Origin: Cochlodiniinecator piscidefendens
GTDB taxonomy: Bacteria; Pseudomonadota; Alphaproteobacteria; Rhodobacterales; Rhodobacteraceae
Assembly: GCF_011326755.1 (NCBI RefSeq)
Contig: NZ_JAAOIE010000006.1
Location: 62,001-126,000, forward strand
Reading direction: 5' to 3'
Length of the DNA stretch: 64,000 nucleotides
The position numbers and the translations under genes are program-made. The notes beneath the pieces were generated by a model that saw only the letters and a program-made list of their open reading frames with translations, was not told the DNA's origin and searched no databases. Positions 53,629 through 62,504 of this stretch are shown here, one piece after another (within the stretch, counting starts at the first letter, position 1; every line of letters starts with the position of its first letter).

Positions 53629-55644
53629 ATGACCCACTCACTTAATCGTCTTTTCCGACCTGCTTCCATTGCCGTGATTGGCGGGGGTGCGTGGTGCCAA
53701 CAAATCATCCATCAATCCGAACGGATGGGCTTTGATGGCGAAATCTGGCCCGTTCATCCAAAGTCAGATGTGATCGCAGGCTACCCCGTCTTCAAATCTT
53801 TGGAGGATTTGCCGAATGCCCCTGATGCCGTGTTTATCGGCATCAATCGACATGCGACAATTGAAACCGTGCAAGCACTGTCGAACATGGGCGCAGGAGG
53901 TGCCGTCTGTTTTGCCAGTGGCTTTTCCGAAGCGCTGGCGGAAGATCAATCAGGTGATGATTTACAAAATCAGTTGGTTGCAGCGGCGGGTGATATGCCG
54001 ATTCTGGGACCAAACTGTTATGGCTTTGTAAACGCCTTGGATGGCGCTTTGTTGTGGCCAGATCAGCATGGTTGCACGCGTGTTGAATCTGGTGTCGCTA
54101 TTCTGACGCAAAGTTCGAACATATCGATCAATATGACGATGCAAAAGCGCGGGTTGCCCATTGCTTATATGGTGGCCTGCGGAAACATGGCGCAAACCTC
54201 TCAGGCGCAGATTGCAGCGGGTCTGCTGGATGACCCACGTGTAACGGCAATTGGGCTTCATGTAGAGGGTTTCAAAGACCTGCGCGATTGGGAAGCATTG
54301 GCGGCCAAGGCACATGCAAAGGGTATTCCGCTTGCGGTGTTGAAAGTGGGTGCATCAGAACAGGCACAACAAGCAACGGTGTCCCACACCGCATCTTTGG
54401 CAGGCAGTGACGCCGGGGCTCAGGCATTTTTGGATCGTTTGGGTATTCCGCGTCTAAAGGCGTTGCCCGACCTCTTGGAAACCTTGAAGCTGTTTCATTG
54501 TTATGGACCTCTGCCCAACGGTCAGATTGCTTCAATTAGTTGCTCGGGTGGCGAAGCCAGCCTCATTGCCGATATGTCGGTAGATACTGGTTTGGATTTT
54601 CCACCGCTTACAGATCGACAAAAGGGTGTGCTGCGCGAGGCACTTGGCCCGATGGTCGCGCTAAATAATCCGCTAGATTACCACACCTACATTTGGCGGG
54701 ATCAGGATGCGATGGCGCGCGCATGGTCCGGCATGACGGGTGATGGAATTGCGATGACGTTTTCCATTGTGGATTACCCGACAACAGACGCGTCGGATTG
54801 GATCTGTGCAACGGGCGCGGCGTTAAAGGTACGGGCAGACACGGGTGCGCGATTTGGTGTTGTAGCAACTTTACCCGAACTTTTACCAGAAGATGTTGCC
54901 GCAGAGTTGATGGCGGGCGGTGTTGTGCCATTCTTTGGTCTACGCGAAGCGCTATCAGCGACCGAAGCGGCCTCTATTTTGCGTGCTCCAGCTGATGCTC
55001 CGCTTTGTCTGCCGGGTGAATTAGCCCCGACGCAAACCATTAGTGAAGCAGAGTCTAAAGAAGCACTGCGCAAGCACGGGCTCGTGGTGCCGCAAAATAG
55101 ATCCGTTAGTGGCAACGATCAAATCGCCCAAGCTGCCGCAGAATTACATCCACCCTTTGCGATTAAAGGTGTCGGCTTGGCGCATAAGTCGGAACACGAA
55201 GCGGTGCGTTTGGAAATTGCTCCTGAGGATGCGGTTCGCGTGGCCTCGGAAATTGGCACATCGGACGTTCTGATCGAAGAAATGATCACAGGAACGGTTG
55301 CCGAATTACTGGTCGGCGTTATTCGTGACCCCGCGCATGGTTATGTCCTGACGCTTGGTGCAGGCGGTGTGCTGACTGAGGTATTGCGTGACACTACATC
55401 GCTTTTGTTGCCGGTCACCCCTGACGATATTCGCGCTGCGTTGGCCAAGTTAAAGGTTGCACCGTTGTTAGCTGGTTACCGTGGTAAACCTGCGGCAAAC
55501 CTAGATACAATTGTAGTCGCGATCGAAGCTGTGCAGAGCTATGTATTGGAAAATGCAGATACTGTCAGCGAAGTCGAAATCAACCCTCTTTTGTGCACCC
55601 CCAATCGGGCGGTCGCAGTCGATGCTCTTATCAGAAAGGCCTAA
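53629..55644 (+). CDS. ADP-forming acyl-CoA ligase (acetate-CoA ligase/Pat-like family)
   Basis: 671 residues in one chain: CoA-binding Rossmann domain (RLFRPASIAVIGGGAWCQQ), succinyl-CoA ligase-like domains with phosphohistidine H253 (VSHTASLAGSD), and a C-terminal ATP-grasp domain (PFAIKGVGLAHKSEHEAVRL). It makes an acyl-CoA from an acid, ATP and CoA with ADP formation. It would replace the AMP-forming CaiC of enteric carnitine operons. The ATG at 53629 gives the usual N-terminus; in-frame codons upstream (53584, 53602) lack support. CaiD-like gene follows after 3 bases. Confidence 0.9.
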   Translation: MTHSLNRLFRPASIAVIGGGAWCQQIIHQSERMGFDGEIWPVHPKSDVIAGYPVFKSLEDLPNAPDAVFIGINRHATIETVQALSNMGAGGAVCFASGFSEALAEDQSGDDLQNQLVAAAGDMPILGPNCYGFVNALDGALLWPDQHGCTRVESGVAILTQSSNISINMTMQKRGLPIAYMVACGNMAQTSQAQIAAGLLDDPRVTAIGLHVEGFKDLRDWEALAAKAHAKGIPLAVLKVGASEQAQQATVSHTASLAGSDAGAQAFLDRLGIPRLKALPDLLETLKLFHCYGPLPNGQIASISCSGGEASLIADMSVDTGLDFPPLTDRQKGVLREALGPMVALNNPLDYHTYIWRDQDAMARAWSGMTGDGIAMTFSIVDYPTTDASDWICATGAALKVRADTGARFGVVATLPELLPEDVAAELMAGGVVPFFGLREALSATEAASILRAPADAPLCLPGELAPTQTISEAESKEALRKHGLVVPQNRSVSGNDQIAQAAAELHPPFAIKGVGLAHKSEHEAVRLEIAPEDAVRVASEIGTSDVLIEEMITGTVAELLVGVIRDPAHGYVLTLGAGGVLTEVLRDTTSLLLPVTPDDIRAALAKLKVAPLLAGYRGKPAANLDTIVVAIEAVQSYVLENADTVSEVEINPLLCTPNRAVAVDALIRKA

Positions 55645-55647
55645 TCG

Positions 55648-56430
55648 ATGACATCACCGGTAACAACCAAACGCGATGGCACTATTCTAGAGGTGACCTT
55701 AAATCGCCCCAAAGCGAACGCCATTGATCTGACCACCAGCCGGATCATGGGTGAAATTTTCCGCGATTTTCGCGACGATCCAGAATTGAGGGTCGCCATT
55801 TTAACTGGCGCTGGCGAAAAATTCTTTTGCCCAGGATGGGACTTAAAGGCCGCGGCTGACGGTGATGCTGTGGATGGCGATTATGGCGTTGGTGGCTTTG
55901 GCGGTCTTCAAGAACTGCGTGATATGAATAAGCCCGTGATCGCAGCCGTGAACGGCATCGCATGTGGTGGTGGGCTGGAGCTGGCGATATCCGCAGATAT
56001 TATCCTAGCTGCTGAACATGCTACGTTTGCTTTGCCAGAAATTCGTTCTGGCACGGTCGCGGATGCCGCTTCTGTCAAATTGCCTAAACGTATTCCTTAT
56101 CATATCGCGATGGAGCTTTTGCTCACTGGGCGTTGGTTCGATGCAGATGAGGCCAATCGCTGGGGGCTTGTGAACGAAATCGTGCCTGCCGATCAATTGT
56201 TAGATCGCGCATGGGATCTGGCACGCTTATTGGCGAGTGGCCCGCCATTGGTATACGCCGCGATCAAAGAAGTGGTGCGCGATGCCGAAGACAGCAAGTT
56301 CCAAGACGCGATGAACCGCATTACCAAAAGCCAGCTACCGACTGTTGAAAAACTGTACCGCTCCGAGGACCAGCTCGAAGGAGCAAAAGCCTTTGCCGAA
56401 AAACGCGACCCAGTCTGGAAAGGCAAATAA
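55648..56430 (+). CDS. Enoyl-CoA hydratase, CaiD-like (crotonobetainyl-CoA hydratase type)
   Basis: 260 residues of the crotonase family. It keeps E111 and E131, the two glutamates used for hydration, and an oxyanion-hole segment FFCPGWDLKAAADGD. The segments GWDLKAA, PVIAAVNG and the C-terminal AFAEKRDPVWKGK match what I recall of E. coli CaiD closely. That enzyme interconverts crotonobetainyl-CoA and carnitinyl-CoA. Last gene of the acyl-CoA dehydrogenase / ligase / hydratase operon. Substrate is inferred; other beta-hydroxyacyl-CoAs are possible. Confidence 0.85.
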   Translation: MTSPVTTKRDGTILEVTLNRPKANAIDLTTSRIMGEIFRDFRDDPELRVAILTGAGEKFFCPGWDLKAAADGDAVDGDYGVGGFGGLQELRDMNKPVIAAVNGIACGGGLELAISADIILAAEHATFALPEIRSGTVADAASVKLPKRIPYHIAMELLLTGRWFDADEANRWGLVNEIVPADQLLDRAWDLARLLASGPPLVYAAIKEVVRDAEDSKFQDAMNRITKSQLPTVEKLYRSEDQLEGAKAFAEKRDPVWKGK

Positions 56431-56459
56431 AGCGCAGTTCTGTTAGATATAATGCACGG

Positions 56460-56489
56460 CCCCAAATAGAGTGTGTTTCTCATTTGGGG
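56460..56489. terminator. Hairpin between convergent CaiD-like and LysR genes
   Basis: Arms CCCCAAAT (56460-56467) and ATTTGGGG (56482-56489), perfect, extendable by a G-T and a G-C pair. It starts about 30 bases after the hydratase stop and overlaps the LysR stop codon. There is no T run, so strength is uncertain. Confidence 0.45.
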
Positions 56490-57379
56490 TCGGACTTATC
56501 AGCACAGCTGCAGATATCTTGGATAAAAAGTTCGACGGCGCGGCGGTGGGCCTTACTTTGGCGGGACGCAAGGTAAAACGTAGAGGTCCAGCGTAGATCG
56601 TCACTATTCAATTCGCGAAAAATACCCTTATCAACCCAACTCTGGGCAAAATGCTTGGGCAATGCACCTAAATAGTGCCCACTTTCGATTAGCATAGCCA
56701 TGGCTTCCATATTTGCCACAACAACCTGTGCCTTTGATTTTGCCAAATCAGTAGACGCCATCATATCATATGAGCGTTGGCAAAGCGGGTATGAAGACAA
56801 AATGCCAGCATCAATTTCTTCTGCGGGCAAGTTAAAGAGCGGGTGCTGATCGCTACAGTACAGCCTATGCGCCTCTTTGCAAACTTCGGTATAAGATAGA
56901 TCGGGCAGTTGATGGCGGAACGGCGCAATGGCGACATGGACTTCCCCTGAAATCAGCCGCTGGGTCAGATCCGTCGGTGAGGCGATGACAAGCTCTAACT
57001 GAACTTCGTTGGGCCGTGCCAAAAATTTCTGAAGCGCGGCAACCAAGGGTAAACCCGGTAGACTGCTAACTGCATCAACTACGCCTATACGCAAATCACC
57101 GGTGATCGCATTTCGTAACTCTAACAACTCTGCGTCAAAATCACGGGCAGACAGTAAAATGTCACGGGCTTTGCGGTACGCGATTTCGCCCCGTTCGGTA
57201 AGGCGAAAGCCCCCGCGCCCACGTTCACAGACCCGATAGCCAAGCCCCGTTTCCAGGTCACGTATACGGATACTAATGGCCGATTGAGTAATCCCCAGCG
57301 CGAACTGTGCATCAGAGAAACCACCGCATTCCACAACGGTTACAAACGTTTCAAGCAGTGTATTTCTGAGTAGTTTCAA
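56480..57379 (-). CDS. LysR-family transcriptional regulator
   Basis: 299 residues with HTH at LETFVTVVECGGFSDAQFAL followed by GITQSAISIRIRDLETGLGY. Starts with TTG at 57379 with AAGGC upstream. It is divergent from the TRAP transporter operon; the intergenic gap (57380-57522) contains a perfect 16-bp palindrome that is its likely operator. It should control uptake of the TRAP substrate. Confidence 0.88.
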   Translation of the reverse strand: MKLLRNTLLETFVTVVECGGFSDAQFALGITQSAISIRIRDLETGLGYRVCERGRGGFRLTERGEIAYRKARDILLSARDFDAELLELRNAITGDLRIGVVDAVSSLPGLPLVAALQKFLARPNEVQLELVIASPTDLTQRLISGEVHVAIAPFRHQLPDLSYTEVCKEAHRLYCSDQHPLFNLPAEEIDAGILSSYPLCQRSYDMMASTDLAKSKAQVVVANMEAMAMLIESGHYLGALPKHFAQSWVDKGIFRELNSDDLRWTSTFYLASRQSKAHRRAVELFIQDICSCADKSDPK

Positions 57380-57458
57380 TTGTCTTTGCCTTCAATTGCG
57401 CAACTATATTACTTACATGAATTTTTGTTATGTGAAAATAAGCAAGTTAATATTTTTT

Positions 57459-57474
57459 CATGCAATATTGCATG
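57459..57474. promoter_or_regulatory. 16-bp perfect palindrome CATGCAATATTGCATG, candidate LysR operator
   Basis: CATGCAATATTGCATG is fully self-complementary. It lies 85 bases from the LysR start and 49 bases before the TRAP binding-protein start. Chance occurrence of a 16-bp palindrome at such a place is unlikely. Confidence 0.6.
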
Positions 57475-57522
57475 CTGTTCTTTTCATGATCGAATCTAAT
57501 TGGGATCATGGGAGGATACCAA

Positions 57523-58539
57523 ATGACCATCACTTTGAAACATCTGAGAACGACGGCCGCCGCCGCGCTGCTAAGTTTTGCGCCTGTTGCCGCTTTTGCT
57601 GAAGACTGGAAATTCGCGATCGAAGAGATTCCAGGCTCTATCATGGACGCTTACGCGCAAGAATTTAAATCCCGGATCGAAACGGCCACCAATGGGGATG
57701 TTACGGTGACTGTCTATCCAATGGGAACGCTTGGCACGCCCACAGAAACCGTTGAACAAGCCGCAGACGGCGTCATCAACTTTACCAACGTATCAATTGG
57801 TAACCTCGGCACAATTGTACCTGAAAGCCAGGTTTTCCTTCTGCCCTATCTCTTGCCATCTGACGCGGCTGTCATTTCTGACATTCTCAGCTCTTCTGAA
57901 ACTATCTATGGCCCACTGAACGAAGATTTCCGCACACGTGGTCTTGAGATCATGACGATGTATTCGGAAGGCCCGCAGGTTTGGACCACAAACCGTGAAA
58001 TTCGTACGCCGGAAGATTTTGAAAACTTCAAAATGCGTGTGATGGTGTCGCCGATTTTGGTTGAGACATATAACAACATGGGTGCTAGCCCCACACCGCT
58101 TCCATTTGGAGAAGTCTTTGGTGCACTTCAACTGGGTGCGATTGATGGGCAAGTGAACCCAATTCCAACCATTGAAGAAATGAAGTTCTATGAAGTGACC
58201 AGTCATTTGATCTGGGCCGGAGAACAAGAGTTGGTCACAACCGTGGTGGCCGGATCAGATTGGTTTGAAACACTTTCACCAGAACGTCAGGAATTGGTGC
58301 GCACCACTATGTCGGACATGACCGGTTTTATTGATGGTGTTGTGACCGATTTCAATCAGGAACGCCTTGATATCATTCAAGAAGCAAAACCTGACGTGAG
58401 CTTGGTGGTTTTGACAGAAGAAGAGCGCGATGTATTCCGCGCACGTAGCGCCGACACCGCGGCCGCATATGTGGAAACCGCCGGTGCACGCGGTCAGGAA
58501 CTGCTGGATGCGTTGAACGCAGAACTCGCTGGTAACTGA
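57523..58539 (+). CDS. TRAP transporter solute-binding protein (DctP family)
   Basis: 338 residues with a signal peptide cleaved after AFA (near residue 26). The DctP pattern is visible: MDAYAQEFKSRIETATNGDVTVTVYPMGTLGT, FKMRVMVSPILVETYNNMGASPTPLPFGEVFGALQLGAIDGQVNP, where the Arg in KMRVM should bind the carboxylate of the ligand. ATG 57523 has GGAGG 7 bases upstream. Ligand unknown, an organic acid in most cases. Confidence 0.92.
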   Translation: MTITLKHLRTTAAAALLSFAPVAAFAEDWKFAIEEIPGSIMDAYAQEFKSRIETATNGDVTVTVYPMGTLGTPTETVEQAADGVINFTNVSIGNLGTIVPESQVFLLPYLLPSDAAVISDILSSSETIYGPLNEDFRTRGLEIMTMYSEGPQVWTTNREIRTPEDFENFKMRVMVSPILVETYNNMGASPTPLPFGEVFGALQLGAIDGQVNPIPTIEEMKFYEVTSHLIWAGEQELVTTVVAGSDWFETLSPERQELVRTTMSDMTGFIDGVVTDFNQERLDIIQEAKPDVSLVVLTEEERDVFRARSADTAAAYVETAGARGQELLDALNAELAGN

Positions 58540-58549
58540 TCCCGAAATA

Positions 58550-58583
58550 GTCCCGCGCGCCTCTTCCCTCCCGCGCGCGGGAC
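58550..58583 (+). other. Very GC-rich stem-loop between dctP- and dctQ-like genes
   Basis: TCCCGCGCGC (58551-58560) pairs perfectly with GCGCGCGGGA (58573-58582), extended by one G-C pair, with a 12-base loop. No T run follows. It probably protects the binding-protein message and lowers dctQM expression. Confidence 0.7.
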
Positions 58584-58601
58584 ACCTCAAAGGTGACTAT
58601 C

Positions 58602-59210
58602 ATGCAAAAGCCAAAAACCGTGCCCTTCGGTATTCTGGGTAAGGTTGACGCTGCCATAGGACGGGTTGAAATCTGGATCCTGAGTTGGGGCGTTATCCTT
58701 ATGGCCGTCAATACGATCGCAAATGTCTTTGGGCGATATGTGTTCAATCAATCCATCTACTTTTCTGAAGAGTTGAACGAGTTTCTGATTATCATCGTAA
58801 CATTTATGGGTCTTGGGTATGCAACCCGTAAGGGTATCCACATCCGAATGTCCGCGATTTACGATGCACTACCCCCTAAAATCCGCAAAGGATTGATGGT
58901 TATCATTGCGGCAATAACATCTGTGATGATGGCGATCCTCGCTTGGTACGCATTTGAATATGTTCAAAAGGTTGCCAGCCGTGGTCGGATCACCCCTGCA
59001 CTGCAGTTTCCTTTGTACCTTACTTACATCTGGGTTGTTGTTGGGCTCGTCTTAGCCTCTTTTCAATATCTGTTGACCGCCATCCGCAATCTCAATTTTG
59101 CCGAAGAAGAGATCTACGTCTCTTATCTCGAGGTCGATAGCTACGAAGATCCCGAAACAGCGGCAGCCATCCAACGTCACACAGAAAACGAAAAGGAGAC
59201 CTCCAAATGA
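58602..59210 (+). CDS. TRAP transporter small permease (DctQ family)
   Basis: 202 residues with four hydrophobic helices. Typical DctQ landmarks are VNTIANVFGRYVFNQSIYFSEELNEFLIII and a GYATRKGIHIRMS loop. ATG 58602 has AAGG upstream; a GTG at 58593 would add three residues. Overlaps the large permease by 4 bases. Confidence 0.9.
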   Translation: MQKPKTVPFGILGKVDAAIGRVEIWILSWGVILMAVNTIANVFGRYVFNQSIYFSEELNEFLIIIVTFMGLGYATRKGIHIRMSAIYDALPPKIRKGLMVIIAAITSVMMAILAWYAFEYVQKVASRGRITPALQFPLYLTYIWVVVGLVLASFQYLLTAIRNLNFAEEEIYVSYLEVDSYEDPETAAAIQRHTENEKETSK

Positions 59211-60487
59211 CGGAGTTTATGCTGATCGTTATGGTTGTCCTGCTTTTGTGTGGCTTCCCAATGAAAATGCCACTGATTTCAGCAGCCGTGCTAGGGTTTT
59301 TGGTCTATTTCCCCAATATGAACTTACAGATCCTGATCCAACAGATGATCGGGGGGGTTAAACCAGCCGCATTGATTGCGGTACCCATGTTTATTCTAGC
59401 GGCTGACATCATTACGCGGGGCCAGTCGGCAAACCGGCTGATTGATGTCGTCATGAGCTTTATGGGACATGTCAAAGGTGGTTTAGCCATTTCTGTGACC
59501 TCTGCCTGCGCTTTGTTTGGTGCGGTTTGTGGATCGACCCAAGCAACGGTGGTTGCCGTTGGTGGTGCAATGCGTCCACGTATGTTGAAATCAGGATATA
59601 GCGATAGCTTCACGATTGGTCTGATCGTAAATGCCGCTGACCTTGCTTATCTGATCCCGCCTTCTATCGGCATGATCATTTATGGCGTCGTTTCCGGCAC
59701 TTCGATTTCCCAGCTGTTTATCGCGGGAATTGTGCCCGGGCTTTTGATTGTTGTGCTGTTTTCTATGTACTGCATGTATTACGCCCACCGCCACAATATC
59801 CCGGTACTTCCGCGCGAAGACTGGGGCCAGCGGTTCACAGCTATGCGTCGTGCGCTTTGGCCAATGGGTTTCCCCGCGATCATCGTCGGTGGAATCTATG
59901 GTGGGGTGTTTTCCCCAACTGAGGCGGCCGCAATCTGCGTGCTTTATGCGGCAATCTTGGAAGTTATCATCTTTCGTTCAATCAAACCTCGCGATCTCTT
60001 TGATATTGCCCTTTCCACTGGTGCGATCACCTCGGTGGTCTTTATTCTGATCGCGGCAGGCGCGGCCTTTAGCTGGACGCTAAGCTTTGCTCAGGTTCCA
60101 CAGCAAATTATCGCATCCCTTGGCCTGAATGAAGCAAGCCCGTTGATGGTCCTATTGGCAATCAACATCGCCTTTTTCGTTGGGTGCATGTTTGTCGATT
60201 CTATTGTGGTGATCCTGATCCTTGTTCCAATCTTTTCACCAATGATCAAAGCAGCGGGTCTCGATCCGGTTTTGGTCGGCGTCTTGATCACGCTTCAGGT
60301 GGCAATTGGCGCGGCGACTCCGCCGTTTGGCTGCAATCTATTCACAGCCATCGCGGTCTTCCGACGTCCCTTCATGGAGGTTGTCAAAGGGGTTCCGCCT
60401 TTCTTGTTCATCCTATTGGTCGTGACTGGTTTGCTGGTCATCTTTCCCCAAATTGCCTTGTTCCTTCCGGAACTGGCTTATCGTTAA
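59207..60487 (+). CDS. TRAP transporter large permease (DctM family)
   Basis: 426 residues, about 12 hydrophobic helices, with the DctM hallmarks ALFGAVCGSTQATVVAVGGAM, YLIPPSIGMIIYGVVSGTSISQLFIAGIVPG and GVLITLQVAIGAATPPFGCNLF. It forms the sodium-driven channel with DctQ. ATGA overlap with the dctQ-like stop. The ureohydrolase gene follows after 24 bases. Confidence 0.93.
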   Translation: MTEFMLIVMVVLLLCGFPMKMPLISAAVLGFLVYFPNMNLQILIQQMIGGVKPAALIAVPMFILAADIITRGQSANRLIDVVMSFMGHVKGGLAISVTSACALFGAVCGSTQATVVAVGGAMRPRMLKSGYSDSFTIGLIVNAADLAYLIPPSIGMIIYGVVSGTSISQLFIAGIVPGLLIVVLFSMYCMYYAHRHNIPVLPREDWGQRFTAMRRALWPMGFPAIIVGGIYGGVFSPTEAAAICVLYAAILEVIIFRSIKPRDLFDIALSTGAITSVVFILIAAGAAFSWTLSFAQVPQQIIASLGLNEASPLMVLLAINIAFFVGCMFVDSIVVILILVPIFSPMIKAAGLDPVLVGVLITLQVAIGAATPPFGCNLFTAIAVFRRPFMEVVKGVPPFLFILLVVTGLLVIFPQIALFLPELAYR

Positions 60488-60511
60488 TTATAAAAAGAAA
60501 CGGAGACAATC

Positions 60512-61477
60512 ATGTCATCACATGGTTACGAAGCAGGTCGCCTGAACCTGCCATTTGTCGGCATCGCAACCTTTGGCAAAAAGCCATATGTTGAAAACTG
60601 GGATAAGATCGACGCAGACGTGGCGATTTTAGGGGCCCCGTTTGATTTCGGCTGTCAGTTTCGCTCGGGTGCGCGCTTTGGTCCGCGTTCCGTGCGCGAA
60701 GCATCCACCCTGTTCAGCTTCGGTCATGCAGGTGCCTATGATCACGAAGACGACGCAACGTACCTCGATGAAAGCGTGCGGATCGTGGATATTGGCGATG
60801 CAGATATCATCCACACCAAAACTGAGGAATCTCATGCCAATATCGAATATGGTGTGAAAAAGATCCTCGACGCAGGCGCAATCCCCGTGACCATCGGCGG
60901 CGATCATTCGATCAACATCCCATGCATCAACGCCTATAAAGACGACTGCGCTGAAAAAGGTCCAATCCATGTGATCCAGATCGACGCGCACCTCGATTTT
61001 GTAGATGAGCGCCACGGTGTCACGGATGGTCATGGCAATCCGATGCGCCGCGCGATTGAAAAGGATTATGTCTCTGGCATGACCCAACTCGGCATCCGCA
61101 ACGTGTCTTCCACCGCGAAAGAGGGCTATGAAGATGCCCGCGAGCGTGGCTCTGATATTCTGTCTGTCCGGCAGGTGCGCAAGCTGGGCGCTGAGGCGGT
61201 TTTAGATCGTATCCCAGAAGGATCACGTTACTATGTCACCATCGACATTGATGCGTTTTGCCCATCCCTCGCACCCGGCACCGGCACCCCAAGCCACGGC
61301 GGTTTCCAATATTACGATGTGCTGGAAATCATCCAAGGTCTGACCAAACGCGGTGATGTGGTTGGGATTGATCTGGTCGAAGTCGCCCCAGCTTATGATC
61401 CGTCCGAAAGCACACAGATTTTGGCTGCACAGCTTCTTTTGAACTTTATCGGCTTTATTTTCCATAACAAAGCCTAA
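60512..61477 (+). CDS. Agmatinase/ureohydrolase-family protein
   Basis: 321 residues with all six binuclear manganese ligands: H132, D158, H160, D162, D245 and D247 (GGDHS, DAHLD, DIDAF). It hydrolyses a guanidino compound to urea and an amine. The name agmatinase is family-level: linkage to a TRAP transporter, which normally carries acids, makes a guanidino acid (guanidinobutyrate, guanidinopropionate or guanidinoacetate) at least as likely. CGGAGA lies 6-7 bases upstream. Cotranscribed with dctPQM. Confidence 0.9.
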   Translation: MSSHGYEAGRLNLPFVGIATFGKKPYVENWDKIDADVAILGAPFDFGCQFRSGARFGPRSVREASTLFSFGHAGAYDHEDDATYLDESVRIVDIGDADIIHTKTEESHANIEYGVKKILDAGAIPVTIGGDHSINIPCINAYKDDCAEKGPIHVIQIDAHLDFVDERHGVTDGHGNPMRRAIEKDYVSGMTQLGIRNVSSTAKEGYEDARERGSDILSVRQVRKLGAEAVLDRIPEGSRYYVTIDIDAFCPSLAPGTGTPSHGGFQYYDVLEIIQGLTKRGDVVGIDLVEVAPAYDPSESTQILAAQLLLNFIGFIFHNKA

Positions 61478-61487
61478 GCCTGTCCTG

Positions 61488-61524
61488 CGCTGGCCCTGAG
61501 CGGATTTCTCGCTTGGGGCCAGCG
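61488..61524. terminator. Hairpin between the ureohydrolase and LysR genes
   Basis: CGCTGGCCC (61488-61496) pairs with GGGCCAGCG (61516-61524) over 9 bp, with an inner AGCG/CGCT. It begins 11 bases after the ureohydrolase stop, between convergent genes. There is no T run. Confidence 0.5.
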
Positions 61525-61545
61525 GCATTCGAGATAAATGTCGTA

Positions 61546-62433
61546 CTATAATCGTGTTTGCAGAAAACGCACAAACCCTTCGCATTTGGCACTGCGCAAG
61601 GCGCGCGGATTAAGCAAAGCAACAATATCTGCATCTGGTAGGTCCCAGTCTGGTAGGACCTGTTGCAGATTGCCAGCCTTGATGTCTCGTTGAACACTCC
61701 ATTCAGAACGTTCGACAATACCCAGTCCCCGTAAAGCCCAATCCCGGATCACTTCGCCATCATTGCTGCTGAAACTCGGGTGAACACGAACCGAACATGC
61801 ACTCTGCCCCGACTTTTCAAACTGCCAAAGGCTGACATCTGCATGATCTTCTGTGATCACGCCACATTTGTGGTCCATCAAATCTTTGGGTTTGGCTGGT
61901 ATCCCATATTCAGCCAGGTAGGAGGGTGAGGCACATAAAAGTCGCCGATTTTGGCGTATCTTTCGCTGTACAATATCCCCCTTTGTTATTCGCCCAACAT
62001 GGATCAACACATCCCAAGTATCTGTTTTCGTCATGTTTACAGGTGCATCTGACAGAGTCAGCATAGGGCTGATTTCTGGATTTTGTTGTGCGAAATCGGC
62101 CAAAATACCAGCGATATGCAAACGCCCAAAGCCAAAGGGGGCCACGACATGCAGTGGCCCTGAAATCGCGCCTCTTCGGGTTGCAAGATCATCATGCAAC
62201 TGGTCCAAATCGTGTAATAGTCTTGCTGCCCGTTGCGCCAAATGCTCCCCATCACTGGTGAGGTGAATACCACTGGCACTACGATCGACCAATTTTAACT
62301 TCAGCTGTGCCTCTAAACTGTTAAGTCGCTGAGAAACCGCAGGCGGTGTGACGTTTAAAAACCGGGCTGCTGCGGCCAATGAAGGAGCATTGGAAATGGC
62401 GCGTATAAGCTTCAGGTCTGAGAGATCAACCAT
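61546..62433 (-). CDS. LysR-family transcriptional regulator
   Basis: 295 residues with HTH at LIRAISNAPSLAAAARFLNV followed by TPPAVSQRLNSLEAQLKLKL. ATG 62433 has AAGG 8 bases upstream; a longer in-frame start at 62466 is weaker. It is divergent from the DSD1-type gene. The 71-base gap contains TTAATG (62444-62449) and CATTAA (62464-62469), an inverted pair that could be its site. Confidence 0.87.
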   Translation of the reverse strand: MVDLSDLKLIRAISNAPSLAAAARFLNVTPPAVSQRLNSLEAQLKLKLVDRSASGIHLTSDGEHLAQRAARLLHDLDQLHDDLATRRGAISGPLHVVAPFGFGRLHIAGILADFAQQNPEISPMLTLSDAPVNMTKTDTWDVLIHVGRITKGDIVQRKIRQNRRLLCASPSYLAEYGIPAKPKDLMDHKCGVITEDHADVSLWQFEKSGQSACSVRVHPSFSSNDGEVIRDWALRGLGIVERSEWSVQRDIKAGNLQQVLPDWDLPDADIVALLNPRALRSAKCEGFVRFLQTRL

Positions 62434-62504
62434 AAATGATACCTTAATGCTTGCTTCATCAATCATTAATTTCAGCTAATCAATCTCGTGTCTATACTGC
62501 TGTC

